64,000 nt of DNA from assembly GCA_022496805.1 (NCBI GenBank), contig CM040094.1:2813501-2877500 (forward strand), given 5' to 3'. The stretch's first letter is position 1. Every line of letters starts with the position of its first letter. Below, piece after piece: positions 23,955-35,126 of this stretch. Under the pieces are notes generated by a model, which saw only the letters and a list, made by a program, of their open reading frames with translations, made no database searches and was not told the DNA's origin. The position numbers and the translations under genes were made by a program. This DNA comes from Pohlia nutans. Taxonomy: Eukaryota; Streptophyta; Bryopsida; Bryales; Mniaceae.

Positions 23955-24175
23955 TAGGGCCTCCTTCCATGCAGAGTCGGGCCAGTCCTGATAATCAGCT
24001 CTCTACCTCCACCGTTCTAAAAAAAAGCACATACCACTTTTATGCACACCTTGGTAGAGCAATCGAGTAGTTGAAATTAGAAACTCTTCACAAAGGAACC
24101 AATCATGTAACTCTCTAATGGCATGGTGATGTGGGTGACTTTGCAAGTCTGCTTTCAATGTTGACACAGACTACT
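23955..24175 (+). mobile_element. MITE family D, truncated copy
   Basis: It starts TTAGGGCCTCCTTCCATGCAG and follows the other two copies (24648-25062, 25064-25348) through the AGCTCTCTACC, GCACA-ACCAC and ACCAATCA-GTA blocks, but its right terminus is missing. Confidence 0.6.
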
Positions 24176-24647
24176 GGTAGTTCAACCATCACAACGCATA
24201 TAATTGAACGACATACTACAAATTGCAAGTTATGAGTACATTCTGATTTCAACATGTGATGTCCTGCATCATGATACACTAATCTTGTTCAGTGCCAAGC
24301 TGAAGAACCATTTTTCATGCAAAGAGCCAAATATCATGGTCCATACCAGTCTTCATTAAACTGGCTAAATTTAGTTTTTCTCCTACCAAAATGTTGTCTC
24401 GCTACAAGAAATCAGTCCAATTTCATGTCTATAGACTTAGTGAATCGCGTAGACATTTCATGTGGTGATGAACAGAATTAGAGAATTCTTGTAAATCTTG
24501 ATATTTGGTTGAAATTCTTGAAGATATTGGAATCATTTTTGATAGCCTACTAAAATTTCTCCACATTTTAGCAATTTCAATTAAAAAATTTCTCCATTCT
24601 AGCAAGTCCAACATCTTACCCAAAGCCTATGTTGCCATTCTAGACTA

Positions 24648-25062
24648 AGGGCCTCCTTCCATGGTGAGCCAGGCCAATCTTAAAATTTAGCTCTCTACCG
24701 ATTAAAATAGCACAAACTACTTCCATACATCCTAAGTACTAAGGTAACTACACCTGAAACGGGGCATTTACCTTAAACCGTGCGTATGTACTAATGTGTA
24801 ACATTTCACGACTAAAATGTCACACTACAGTAGATACACACGCTTTAAGGTAAATGCTCCCTTTTAGATGTAGTTACCTTAGAGCAATCCAATAGATAAA
24901 ATTAGAGATTCTCTATAAAGCAACCAATCACGTAGCTCACCGATGGCATGGTGAAGTGGGTGACTTTGTTCAACGCTCACAAAGCCTGGATGGAAGTTGG
25001 GACCTGTTCTCTTATCCATTAGCTATATTCACCGGACCAATGCTCACATGGAAGCCCACCCT
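24648..25062 (+). mobile_element. MITE family D, copy carrying a foldback insertion
   Basis: The left end is TAAGGGCCTCCTTCCATGGT and the right end has GCTCACATGGAAGCCCACCC followed by TAA. The inverted ends match around CTTCCATG and GTGAGC. CTAA or TAA abuts both ends, which fits a 3-bp TAA duplication as in PIF/Harbinger elements. A second copy begins immediately after it at 25064, and a 140-bp foldback lies inside. Confidence 0.6.
24739..24881. mobile_element. Foldback element nested in a MITE
   Basis: The two halves are inverted copies over about 65 bases each: CTAAGGTAACTACACCTGAA at the left and its diverged complement at the right, both including GCATTTACCTTAAA. The sister MITE copies at 24045 and 25160 lack it, so the empty site is visible. 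A TA (24737-24738 and 24880-24881) flanks it, which suggests a mariner-like target. The transcript would be one near-perfect hairpin. Confidence 0.65.
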
Positions 25063-25063
25063 A

Positions 25064-25348
25064 AGGGCCTCCTTCCATGCAAAGGCAGGCCGATCTTAAT
25101 ATTCAACTCTCCACCAATTAAAAAAAGCACAGACCACATCCATGCACCCTCGGTAGAACAACCCAATAGATAAAATTAGGAATTCTCCATAAAGCAACCA
25201 ATCACGTAGCTCACTAATGACATGGTGAAGTGAGTGACTTTGCAAGCCACTTTCTACGCTCACAGAGCATGGATGGAAGTTGGGACCTCATTTTTTGTCC
25301 TTTAGATGTATCCAACAGACCGATGCTCCCATGGAAGCCCACCCTAAT
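25064..25348 (+). mobile_element. MITE family D, third copy
   Basis: It begins TAAGGGCCTCCTTCCATGCA and ends ATGGAAGCCCACCCTAAT. It is adjacent to the previous copy and in the same orientation, so the second may have inserted at the TAA end of the first. ORFs of about 100 codons on both strands here are not conserved with the sister copies. Confidence 0.6.
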
Positions 25349-25766
25349 GACCTTTGAAGTAAGAAGACACCAAATCCAGACCAGGTTTGCAAGTTTGTTA
25401 CCAAATTGGGCACAACATGATTCTACTTTCTCAAGTATGAGGGTCTTGATAAATATTTTGAAGGCAATTCTGAAATCTCCTTTCTCTGCGGGCCAGCTAA
25501 GACACTCAGCTTGGTGAGGTATTTGACACAAAGGTTGAAACTCCTAGAATATGATGGGTTTAGAGATTTAAAAGGGATACTATTCATGCAATGATTAGCC
25601 AAAAACCATACACACAAGTGAACACATTCTAAACAAATCCGTATAATCACAGATTTTATTATCCTACAAAAGAAAAACCCACATCTGGCTCACATGCCAC
25701 TGTTGGCATTAGGAGAAGCTAGTGTCTACTAAGGACACGGGAAAGGTCTGATCAATTCCACAGCAT

Positions 25767-28700
25767 CTAGTATCCCCAGAACTGGTTCCTGATCTCGTCA
25801 TCAATCTTCTCCTTCGATTGAGGATTCTTTGCAAAGTACTCATCAACCGTCATGGTTCCTAAAGCAGCCTGAAACAAGAGCAAAAACAAATTAGTAGGTG
25901 ATCAATGTTTCAATTTGAGATCGAAAAACATAGATAATACTTATCACTCGCAGTAACCTTCTAAACCCAGAAGTGCCAAAGTGGCCACTTCCATACTTTT
26001 AGGGGTTGAAATAAATCATTTAGGTACCGAAAGGTACTAATATGAGAAAGAATAGATACCCTACAATTTTGAACATGTTTTGGAAGTTATATAGCCTACA
26101 CCTTTATACAATAGAAATTTCCTTAGGAAGTTAACATAGACCACATGATTTTAAAGTGGCATTTCTACTTTTAGCTTAACCCCTAAACGTTCTCACCCTT
26201 TTCAGATTTGGTAGTTTTTCAAAGATGCATTATAAAATGCAACTAAGAGGGATATTTTCAACTTGATGAATGAATAAAAGTTGTACATTATGAGTTTTAG
26301 ATTCTATCCATACAGTTAGATTTGCGATTACTATCACCAATATTTGTGTATAGACTTTCAAACTTAAAATTTAGAGCTTTTTTGTAATGTGATTACGAAT
26401 AAGATATTGACAATCTAATAATGAGACTTGTTAGGATGGGTTAACCCTTTAAGGTCCCGATTCAACACCATTTTCAAAGATTTGTTATAAAATGTTTGAT
26501 AAAAAATTAAAATGGAGTTGATGTTCAAAGCAAAGTTATAAATATCAATGTGAAGATAACATCTGTATGGTTGGATTCATCATATTTATTATTAATATTT
26601 TTTAATTAATTTTGCAAGGTTTTCTCTTGAAATTCAATTTAAAATCCCAAATTAACATTAATTTTTTTTAAATATTGTAATGAAATTGGAATAACATGCA
26701 CTACAAGATGGTATGGTTTTCACTATTTGATTCTACTCATTATGGAAAATCATGTTGAAGGCCTCACTTTTTGAACTAAGAATGAAACTTGACATAAACC
26801 ACTTTTGCTATTTTTCAAAAATTCTCAATATCTTATTTTGAAGATCCATACCGTACAAATGGTAGTAAACTAGCACAAGAATTTTTTTTTTAATTGAATG
26901 GATGAAAAACATCACCACGCGTGGTGAAAGGGCACTTCAGAAATCATCCAGCGTCCAGAATCTGGACGCTAGCGCGTCAAAGGGTTAAAATGTAATACTT
27001 TAGGTGTAGTGATTTTTTGAGATTTTTTGGTTGTTTATTTTAAGTAGTTGACTTTTTCAAGAGCACTTTTAGACTAAAATCTTCCAAATTTGAGGTGGAA
27101 CACTACAATATGAAATGAAGCATAAAAATTTCACAGATCACTCCTTTTCAGATCGGATCACACACGCACGAAGCTAACTTCCCATAAAAGTTTCAGTAAA
27201 AAATTCACACTACAAAAAGTGCATGATGGTTGAAAAATCGGAGTTCAAATCCGTACATCATGCAAAATATGCATGGTTGGGCGGTTTTAGAGGTTAACGA
27301 AATTACCTTCTGCTCCTGCACCCTCGCAATTTCCTTCTCAAGGGTAATGATTTTCTTCTTCGACTCTTCCTCCTGTTCTGTAGCCTTAGCCGTCTGCTCA
27401 TAACAAAACGTATGATTTAGTGAAATAGTTCTCTGTGAGATGAAGACTGGGCAAGAAAACCCCATATGAGGACACCGCAATGCTGACAGAATAAGATACC
27501 TCAGAAACATATATGGCTTCTACATCTTCAAAATCACTGAATTTTGCATTTTCTTGTTGGGCCAGGTACTGTAAGTGCTTACCAATGCTTCAAGCTTAGC
27601 CTGGTAGTCTGCGGTGACGTCATCCTGGTACTCTGGCACCTCCTTTTCAAGGGCTGCAGTACCACAACAATCAGATCCACTGGAAATAATCACCAACTTA
27701 TAGTCCCCTAAAATTTAAGAATACTTACAAATTGCACCAGAAACAGCTGCATTCACGGCACTTACAGTTTACGGACTCCTGGAAGATGTTCACAATAGAG
27801 GGACCTAGCTTTTCCTTGTAAAAGCCCCAGTTGATGTTGGTAGGTTTCTGTACATTGAAACAGTCCCACTTCAGCTTCAACGAACTTGGGGAATGTAAAG
27901 TATCCAAAATGTGTGAAAGCAAAGAGAGATAGTGTATGCTGACTGAGAGTCTCCAGCACTTAAAAAAAATATGATATGCGCCTCTTCATATAAATACAAA
28001 GAGAGCCAGTACAGTAGGGATACTTAGAAATAAATTCCTCCACGTTCCTGTGAATCCCTTCAGCTCCAATCAACCATCCCATTTTCTTACCACATATCAT
28101 AAGGTTCATTAACTGTTAATTCACTTTAAGGTGTATCAAAATTATAAAGTAAAACCTGGTGTGTCTTTCAACAGCTTCAGATCAACCAATAGTCCAGCTT
28201 CACGAGAAACTGCTCTAAACTTCCATGACTTCCTGCACATGGGGAATCAACCTCCACGTACGCGCTCTAAAACACAAGAATTCAGCAATTTCGAGATTAA
28301 CAGAACAGATCCTTTAATGAAGCCTTTATGTTTTGCAAAGTAACTTTGATCCACAACCAGCCAGCACTTAACCCCTGAAAGCAACTCTAAAGTGTGTACA
28401 TTACTGAAGAGTTTTCTCATAGTCACACAAAATTTCATCACATAATTATGAATGAAGTGCAATGAACCTATTTCTTACTCAGCATACCTGTAGAATATGA
28501 ACCGACTAACTGACCTTCATCAACTCAAATCTACACAAAAGAATCTCAAATGCTAAAGGACGATGCATAACACTAGAGCTCCTGCATTCTAAGACATGAA
28601 GACAAATGGGCTGGAAATCATGAACATGATCACACCCATACAAAGCCTTGCACAATACTGACAACACAGAACCTGAAAACCAACCACAAAAGTAACAATA

Positions 28701-29725
28701 AGCCAGAGAAAGGATTTAAAGTGGAATTGCTATTAACTACACACTTCCCCCTTCTCCACGCACTAACTGCACCCTAACCAATCTAATCGTCGCAAGAATT
28801 TTTTGTACATTTTTTTAAAGTTGGTTCTTTATTCACATAGTCATCGATTGTAGAATTGCTAGAAACTTTATTGTATGACCTACTTTTACTCTTTAGACAA
28901 GTGAAAATAACGAAAGAGAACCTCTTTATTTTCAAATATCATCACTAAATGCATCATAAACCACGGATTCTTAAACCATTTTACTTGTGAAAGGATTAAA
29001 GACTCAATCATCAACACAATTTTGAATTTGCAAAGCCATTTAACCCCTAAAGGACCAAGGTTTCCTGATTTAAAATGACAAATTCAACCGATTATATTGT
29101 GAAAAATATAATTCAGATGGGACCAGATTTTACATCACCAGAATCAGTAGAAAATATTGCGTGTTGATAAAAAAACAAATAAACTTGAACAAAGGGAACT
29201 TCACATGAGACCTACTCAGACTACCAAGAAAAACATGAGGCCCAGTTTGGGATTCTTGGTCATTTAGGGGTTAAAACTTGAGTGTCCAATCAAAGGCATG
29301 GTTACTGTAACCCTAAAAAAATCAAACCTCTCAAACAAGAAAAATCGTCCACGAAACCCTAAAACCAGGGGTATCATCTCAGATTCAGCACACCACGTCT
29401 TCTCCGAAAAAATCACAGATCTCTCACGGATCCCGGAAATAAGCAGACTCAAAACACAAATCATGTTTCCGTAAAAACTCAAAACACATTTTAAAAAGCA
29501 AAGAACAAGGCCCCTCTCTGCAAGTTGTTCTCTATGTAAATATGAGACGGAAAAAATGAAAAGGAAAACACTCACGATGTTGAACTTTTCGTTGATGGTG
29601 GCCGTGACATCATCGTAGGCACGGTGCAGGGCGGCCAGCTCGCGCTTCCCAGAGTCCGAGACCACCACCTTCTGCAGGTAATCCCAGTCGATGGCCTTCG
29701 CCTTCTGCACTGCCTTGCCGCTCAT
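25767..29725 (-). CDS. ATPQ: Mitochondrial ATP synthase subunit d, five exons
   Basis: The protein is the peripheral-stalk d subunit of the mitochondrial F1Fo ATP synthase (plant ATPQ). Exons, in coding order: 29576-29725, 27766-27847, 27583-27653, 27307-27393 and 25767-25868. All four introns have GT-AG borders and the phases fit. The product is 163 residues, close to the usual plant length of 168. Diagnostic parts are AIDWDYLQKVVVSD near the N terminus, INWGFYKEKLG in exon 2, VTADYQAKLEAL in exon 3, the charged helix EEESKKKIITLEKEIARVQ in exon 4, and the C-terminal DDEIRNQFWGY followed by TAG. The start ATG at 29725 gives the family's MSG start and there is no cleavable presequence, as usual for this subunit. 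The introns carry MITEs (26180-27293 with a nested copy, and 29044-29270), none of which touches an exon. Confidence 0.93.
26180..27293 (+). mobile_element. TTAA-type MITE, family A, in ATPQ intron 4, with nested MITE
   Basis: TTAA lies at 26176-26179 and 27294-27297. The total is 1114 bp; removing the nested element and its extra TTAA leaves 570 bp, the length of the other full copies. The right-hand TTAA ends only 7 bases from the 5-prime splice site of exon 4 (donor dinucleotide at 27305-27306 on the minus strand). Confidence 0.85.
26445..26984. mobile_element. TTAA-type MITE, 540 bp, nested inside family A copy
   Basis: TTAA flanks it at 26441-26444 and 26985-26988. The ends are CCCTTTAAGG and, on the other strand, CCCTTTGACG. 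Sister copies of family A run uninterrupted across this point (for example 75-100 and 13180-13215), so the empty site is known and the 4-bp duplication is seen directly. Confidence 0.85.
29044..29270. mobile_element. TTAA-type MITE, 227 bp, in ATPQ intron 1
   Basis: TTAA lies at 29040-29043 and 29271-29274. The ends match at 15 of 16 positions (CCCCTAAAGGACCAAG against CCCCTAAATGACCAAG). Its first 13 bases equal those of the 559-bp element at 7283-7841. Confidence 0.85.
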
Positions 29726-29756
29726 GGTGGCCTGCCTGCGATGACGCCGAGGTCGG

Positions 29757-29765
29757 AAACCCTAA
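29757..29765. promoter_or_regulatory. Telo-box-like motif upstream of ATPQ
   Basis: AAACCCTAA lies 32 to 40 bases before the ATG. This motif is common close to the transcription start of plant genes for ribosomal and mitochondrial proteins. The assignment rests on sequence and position only. Confidence 0.4.
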
Positions 29766-29865
29766 TCGAAAGCTGGAAATAGAATTGCAAATTGGAGTGA
29801 GGGTTGCAAAATGCTCCGGTGTCGTCTCTCTCCCCGCCCCTTGTGCTTGCCCTTCGACGTAAATG

Positions 29866-30180
29866 GATGAATGATTCGTTTTTCATCAGTTTGTATTGGA
29901 TGTATTATATGTTCGTCATCCGTCAGTTTGTGTTGGATGGATGATTCGTTCTTCATCAGTTTGTCTTGGATGAATGATTTGTTCTTCGTCAGTTTGTGTT
30001 GGATGAATTGTTCGTTCTTCGTCAGTTTGTATTGGATGAATGGTTTGTTCTTCATCAGTTTGTATTGGATGAATGATGTGTTCTTCATCAGTTTGTGTTG
30101 GATGAATGATTTTTTCTTCATCAATTTGTCTTGGATGAATGTTTCGTTCTTCATCAGTTTGTCTTGGATGAATGTGGTAT
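29866..30180. repeat. 33-bp minisatellite next to the ATPQ promoter
   Basis: About nine direct copies of a unit like TTTGTGTTGGATGAATGATT followed by TGTTCTTCATCAG. The period is a multiple of three, so both strands stay open: minus reads FIQDKLMKNE-like repeats, plus reads WMNDLFFISLC-like repeats. I treat these as by-products. It lies about 140 bp upstream of the ATPQ start. Confidence 0.85.
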
Positions 30181-30902
30181 GGTGAACATCAAATAGAGGT
30201 GCTTCCACATCAAGGAGGAATATTTTTTAATTGAAAATTGAGAATCAATTGCAAGAGGTTCAAAGTTGAGAGGAATAAACGAATGAGGAATATTCTTTGT
30301 ACTCCAATTTTCTGACCCTAAACTTGTATTTTTTAAATCACATATTAAATTTTTTTAGACTTAAGTACACAAAAGTATTAGTAGAACAACACGCAATTCG
30401 CTATTTACGCACTTGGCCATATAATCATGCACTTGGCCCCCGGGCGCACTAAAAATTCAAATCCCAAAAAATTGCAAAAAAAATTAGGCAAATTGTTTTT
30501 CCCAGCAATTCCCTTCTAATAAGGATAAATTGCAAATTCATGGAGATTTTCGACGGGGGATTTCTTTTAAAGAATTTGTATTTGCATTTTCTATATGTCA
30601 AATTTTTGTCCTATATGCAACAAAATTATCCTGTGATATTCATTCTGCGCATACTATGCAATAGGTACGAAAGTAGGAATTCTGAATCCCTTATTTGTGC
30701 ACGCATCTTACATAATCATACAAGCACATTGTATGCATTTAGATATGGGCTACAAACATACACATAAGATTTAATTATTCTTTGTATTATATAAAAATCG
30801 TGTACTCGTTCACGTTTTATAATAATAGTACACACTTTTCCCTTCAAGACCTCGACATCTAATACAGAAAACCATATATTGTATAACATATACAATTCTA
30901 TT
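30181..30902. other. AT-rich DNA downstream of the transposase relic
   Basis: No gene or clear terminal inverted repeat was found. If the transposase relic belonged to a TIR element, its 3-prime terminus should lie here or to the left, but I could not identify it. Confidence 0.35.
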
Positions 30903-33900
30903 CTAGTAAACATCTAGCTCGTTCTGCATCCTCTCGTCATCCATGCCTTCCACCTGTAATGCAATATATTCAAGTATGTGTGGCTTTGCTTCATTGGGAA
31001 TAGTTACTTGGTTCTCAGTTCGAACTCCTTGTATAGAAATGAACTTCACCTTCAAATGTCCACTTCTCGTTCTTGCTGGTACATCTCTCTATGAAAATAT
31101 AGCAGCTTCTTTGTCCAATCAACCATGTCTCTCACCAAATGGCTCCCAAGATGCTTCTATGCAGTTCCTGTATCGTTGTGGCTCAAAACCTGCTTCATCC
31201 GTCACACCTCGCCTCATAATAGGCCAATACCATATCACCTTCACTTTCATTGCCCATTTGCCTTGTCCAAATTCCACCACCTTCCCCACATAGAATGGTA
31301 CTCCAGCCCTTACTACTTTTCGCTCTACTGTTAAAGCCACGAACTGTCCAATCTCCAAGTCCCTCGCTGGATTGAAAACTGGAAATGGATCATCTGTTGC
31401 CTCCAGGGTAGCTGTAGATGATGCTTGGCCTACGACTTCCGTCCCTGTTCTTCTAGGCGTTCTCGTTACCGCTGCAATAGATGGTCTGCCCTTTCAAGGT
31501 CCGAAGTGCCCTCGAGGCTCTGGGTTCGGCATTGTTGTCATGATCGAGTCTACAACCGCATTCGTATTACTTGTCGTATTGGAGTCAACGTCATCTGTTG
31601 TTGTTTCCACCGTGGCATCGTCTCCTGTTGCGTTCACATGTGCTTCGTCAGGCCAGAACGGTAGCTTTGCATTCTTACTTCTATCTTGCAGAGGAAAATT
31701 CTTCAAATACTTGATCAGCCACCGCGCTTCCTCTATTGCTTGTAAGTTCTCCTCCACGTGTTGTATTCTTTCCACACACTTCTCCTTGTATGTAATGAAT
31801 TCCCCCAAGGCTTTCAACTCCCTGTCGTCCGCACCAAACAACTCTGCAAGATTTGGCTTCTCCTCTCTTGTAGGTAGAGACCGCAAACACAAGTGTCCCT
31901 CCGTAGGACCCCATACATCCTTGCTGTAATGCTTGAACTGCACTCGGGGCGCACCATTCTCCGTGTAAAATCTCATTTGATGCGGAAATGTTATGCCCGT
32001 CAGTGTATCACCTCCCGTCAGCAAATGCGGCGTAATGAATGCCTTCCAATCCCTCACGTTCTCCAAATGCCGAGCGCTCACGAATGACTCTGTATACGAC
32101 GTTCCTTTCTCCACCAATTGCAACAGTTGCTTCAGAGAATCGATGTTTGATCTCTTCAACGTATGAGATATAATGCTGAACCACTGATCGATGTCCTCGT
32201 GAGTGTGTCCTACTATAAGAAAACATAGCTGTACTTCTTGGAAGTAGCCCATTCCAACAAGGGCAGCATAAAAAGCAAACATGTAGATGTTCTTGTTCTC
32301 TCGGGTTGTGTTGTCTGCTTGGATTCGCAACGTAGGAGGCAGCGTACCCTTCCTTTGTCTCACGTCATCTATCACATGCATCACTGTTGTAATGACTTGG
32401 TTGCTATCATGCTTGTGGTGCGAGTCTATCCACACGTCTGCGTACAATCCAATTCTATGTACGAGGACTCCACACAAGTGAGTCTTCACAAACCAGTACT
32501 CAATGTTCTTCACCGTTTGCCTCATCTTTGGAATCATGGTGGTGTTCTGGTCCATGCCGTCGACTATTAGGCACATATAGAGGTCAGGGTTTATTATAGC
32601 TGACCTTTTGAATAACCAGTAATCACGTCGTTCCTCCATTTGGTGGCGGATGTGGATGAGAAATAAATTCTTAATTTGCACCTTTGTCACCGTGTTGTTC
32701 GTTGCTTCCATCCCACACTTATACTCCCAACAATAGAAGCACTTCGAAAACCTTGAAAACGGTGGAATTTGCACGTGCGGGAACTCCACCCTCCATAGCT
32801 TTCGGAACGAACTTATCGACAACGGTTCCCCATCATGTATCCGCTTCACCTTCTCATTCACATAATTGAACACGTCCACTTTCGTCGTGTTCATTGGCAG
32901 TAGCACTAGTGCCAATACCGAGTTATCACTCTTCCGTCGTATTTGACGATGCGGTTGTGTGCACCCCGCTTCATCTACAAATGTAGAAAAACATTCACGG
33001 GCCGCAGACAATTTTGCCCCTTCACTAATTTTGCAAACGTTTCCATGGACAGCTGCGATCCTCCCATACATTTGTTGAGATTGTTTCAATTCCTTGAAAC
33101 GTCTCTGCGAGTAACCTAATGCTGCAGCGTAACACCCATTACAAACCGGCAAGCCATCCAACTTCGTATCATATTTGTTTCGCCTCTGTCCCTCAGTAAT
33201 TGTGTAAAAAGCGTTTAGCATCTGCAAAATCCAAATCGCTCTCACTTCATACTTCTGCGCCCACGCCATGTACCGTTGTTCCAAAATGTACTTCTCATTC
33301 ACATCCCTCAAACAATTACGTTTGCACCCCTCTTTGCTTTGCAGATCTAACGCTTGCCAATGTCACTTTCTCCATTCGTGGCTCACCCTTTTCACGTGGT
33401 TTAGGAATTCTGCTCTTTCGATTCACCATAGAGTACGTCCTGCTCGGTCCCTCTGGAGCTAAACTTTCTACATGTAGAAGATTCCCTACGCTAGATTGTG
33501 ATCCTTACGTCATTGGAGATGACCCCTCTCGGATGTCCGACTAAACTGGCGTGGCAGAATACATATCCGTACAATTGGATTCTCCATCATCCTCATGGAA
33601 ATCATACTGGGCCATTGCCGCTGTAGAGAACGAGAAATTTGTCCCCTACCAGATGAAGGTGGAGGCTGTTCATTGCTTTGGACAACCCGCACCAGTGACC
33701 TCTGCCAACGTATGACTACGTCCAAACATTGTCCAAGATGTTCCCCGACTACCTCTCCAGTCCAGAACATTTTGTCTACAATACGTGAGACACGTACAAC
33801 AACTTCACATGGAAACAATTTCACCTGATTCAGTTCCATCCCACGTTTGAAAGAACTATCAACCACTCTGAATCCCACAACGCTTCCTCCAGTCGATAGT

Positions 33901-34088
33901 AGTTGTACCGTCTCATTCCTCTGTTGTGTCTCCATCTGAGTACAGTGTGTTCGTACCTCTTGGAACAAACTCATGCGAACGGGACGCCGAGTGGGTCGCT
34001 CTCCTACACTAGGTCCCGGTCTGTCCACACCTCCTACAACGTTTTGTAAAGCAACAGGGCTTCCAAAGGCACTTGAATCCATCGTCAT
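30903..34088 (-). pseudogene. DUF7869-like transposase relic, broken by stops and frameshifts
   Basis: The central open stretch (33311-31494, 605 codons) has the hallmarks of this eukaryotic transposase-like family: KEGCKRNC (read upstream in the same frame), a CNGC and an FSKCFYCWEYKC zinc-binding pair, IVDGMDQNTTMIPK, LRIQADNTTRENKN and FLIVGHTHEDIDQWFS. The D of VDG, the D of ADN and the ED of HTHEDID are candidates for an RNase H-like acidic triad. A preceding ORF (34088-33510) and a following in-frame part down to 30903 extend the gene to about 1,000 codons; the latter has a beta-rich FVALTVER...VKVIWYWPI module like a reader domain. In-frame stops lie at 33541, 33505, 31494, 31119 and 31089, and at least one frameshift near 33320 (a G4 run). 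The gene cannot make a full protein. Confidence 0.7.
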
Positions 34089-34240
34089 CCGTATCTCTGT
34101 TCATCACATTTACAATCCGTACTCAGTATAACAAACATTTATAATAGTTTATCGATAACGCTGCTATTAACTATGATCTATACATAAAGTACAATTGTTT
34201 TGTTATGTTTTGTTTGTTTGAAACGGTGAGAACTCTTAAT

Positions 34241-34686
34241 CCGAGTGTCCCCGGGCTTGACCCCAGGCCCCATGCGGTCTTAGCGATGTCCCTCGAGGCC
34301 CAAATGCTAATTCAGTCCACTTGAGGGCCCCAAACAGGGCCCCCAAGTGTTCTAGGAGCCCCCGTAGGACCCCCGTGGTTGACCCCTAGCCCCATGCGGT
34401 CCTAGCGGTGCCCCTCGGGGCCCAAATGCAAAATCAGCCCACTTGGGGGCCCCAAACGAGGCCCCCAAGTGTTCTAGAAGCTCCCATGGGGCCCCCGAGG
34501 TTGCCACCTAGTGCCATGCGGACCTCGTGGTGCCCCTCGGGGCCGAAATGCAAATTCAGCCCACTTGGGGGCCCCAAACGGGGCCCCCAAGTGTTCTAGG
34601 AGACCCTCTGGGGCCCCCGGGGTTGACACCTAGCGCCATGCGATCCTAGCGGTGCCCCTCGGGGCCCAAATGCAAAATCAGCCCAC
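34241..34686 (-). repeat. 122-bp satellite, short array in reverse orientation
   Basis: Three to four copies of the 122-bp unit seen at 37810-56375, but on the opposite strand. The landmark GGTCCTAGCGGTGCCCCTCGG recurs about every 122 bp (34274, 34396, then 34518 and 34640 regions). A further fragment lies at about 35000-35060 after a roughly 315-bp AT-rich insertion, both sides of which end in AAAAT-AGCCCAC. Confidence 0.85.
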
Positions 34687-35003
34687 AACTTCTACTTAAA
34701 AATTTGTTAAATTTGTTAAAATGAATTCATCCATTCCAACAACTTCTACTTAAAAATTTGTTAATATGTTGCTTACAATCAATTTTATAAGGAATTTAGA
34801 ATTCTGACTTTTAAAGTTTAGAATAAAATATTTGAGATAGCATTGGTTAACCTCACCATACGGATGGAATATTCAATTCAAAATGTAAAACTATCATTCA
34901 TACATCAATCGTAAAATATTATTCCATATAGTATTTTATGATGACTTTCCTCAAATTGTCAAATCTGGAGACACCTTTGTACGTTTAGGAGTTTAAAATG
35001 AGC
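34687..35003. other. AT-rich insertion within satellite
   Basis: Non-satellite sequence interrupts the satellite between AAAATCAGCCCAC (left) and AAAATGAGCCCAC (right). It contains a direct repeat of ACTTCTACTTAAAAATTTGT at about 34688 and 34741. The element type is not identified. Confidence 0.4.
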
Positions 35004-35126
35004 CCACTAGGGGCCCCAAATAGAAACCCAACTGTTCCTAGGGCTCGTATGGGGCCCCCGTCCAAGTACACTTGCAATTTGCCAGAATACAAGCCGCTAT
35101 TGATGACAACATTAATTAAATGTCAA

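Noticed and set aside
28368..28998. Possible further TTAA-type MITE (TTAACCCCTGAAAGC at 28368)
   Set aside because: No convincing inverted right end; the nearest TTAA candidate at 28995-28998 matches poorly.
29762..30208. 148-codon ORF with 11-residue FIQDKLMKNE-type repeats
   Set aside because: Produced by the 33-bp minisatellite; the opposite strand is equally open and there is no promoter or homologue evidence.
30903..34088. The transposase relic as the source of mobility for the TTAA MITEs
   Set aside because: No TTAA/CCCYT termini were found around it and the family's target preference is not known to me, so no link can be supported.
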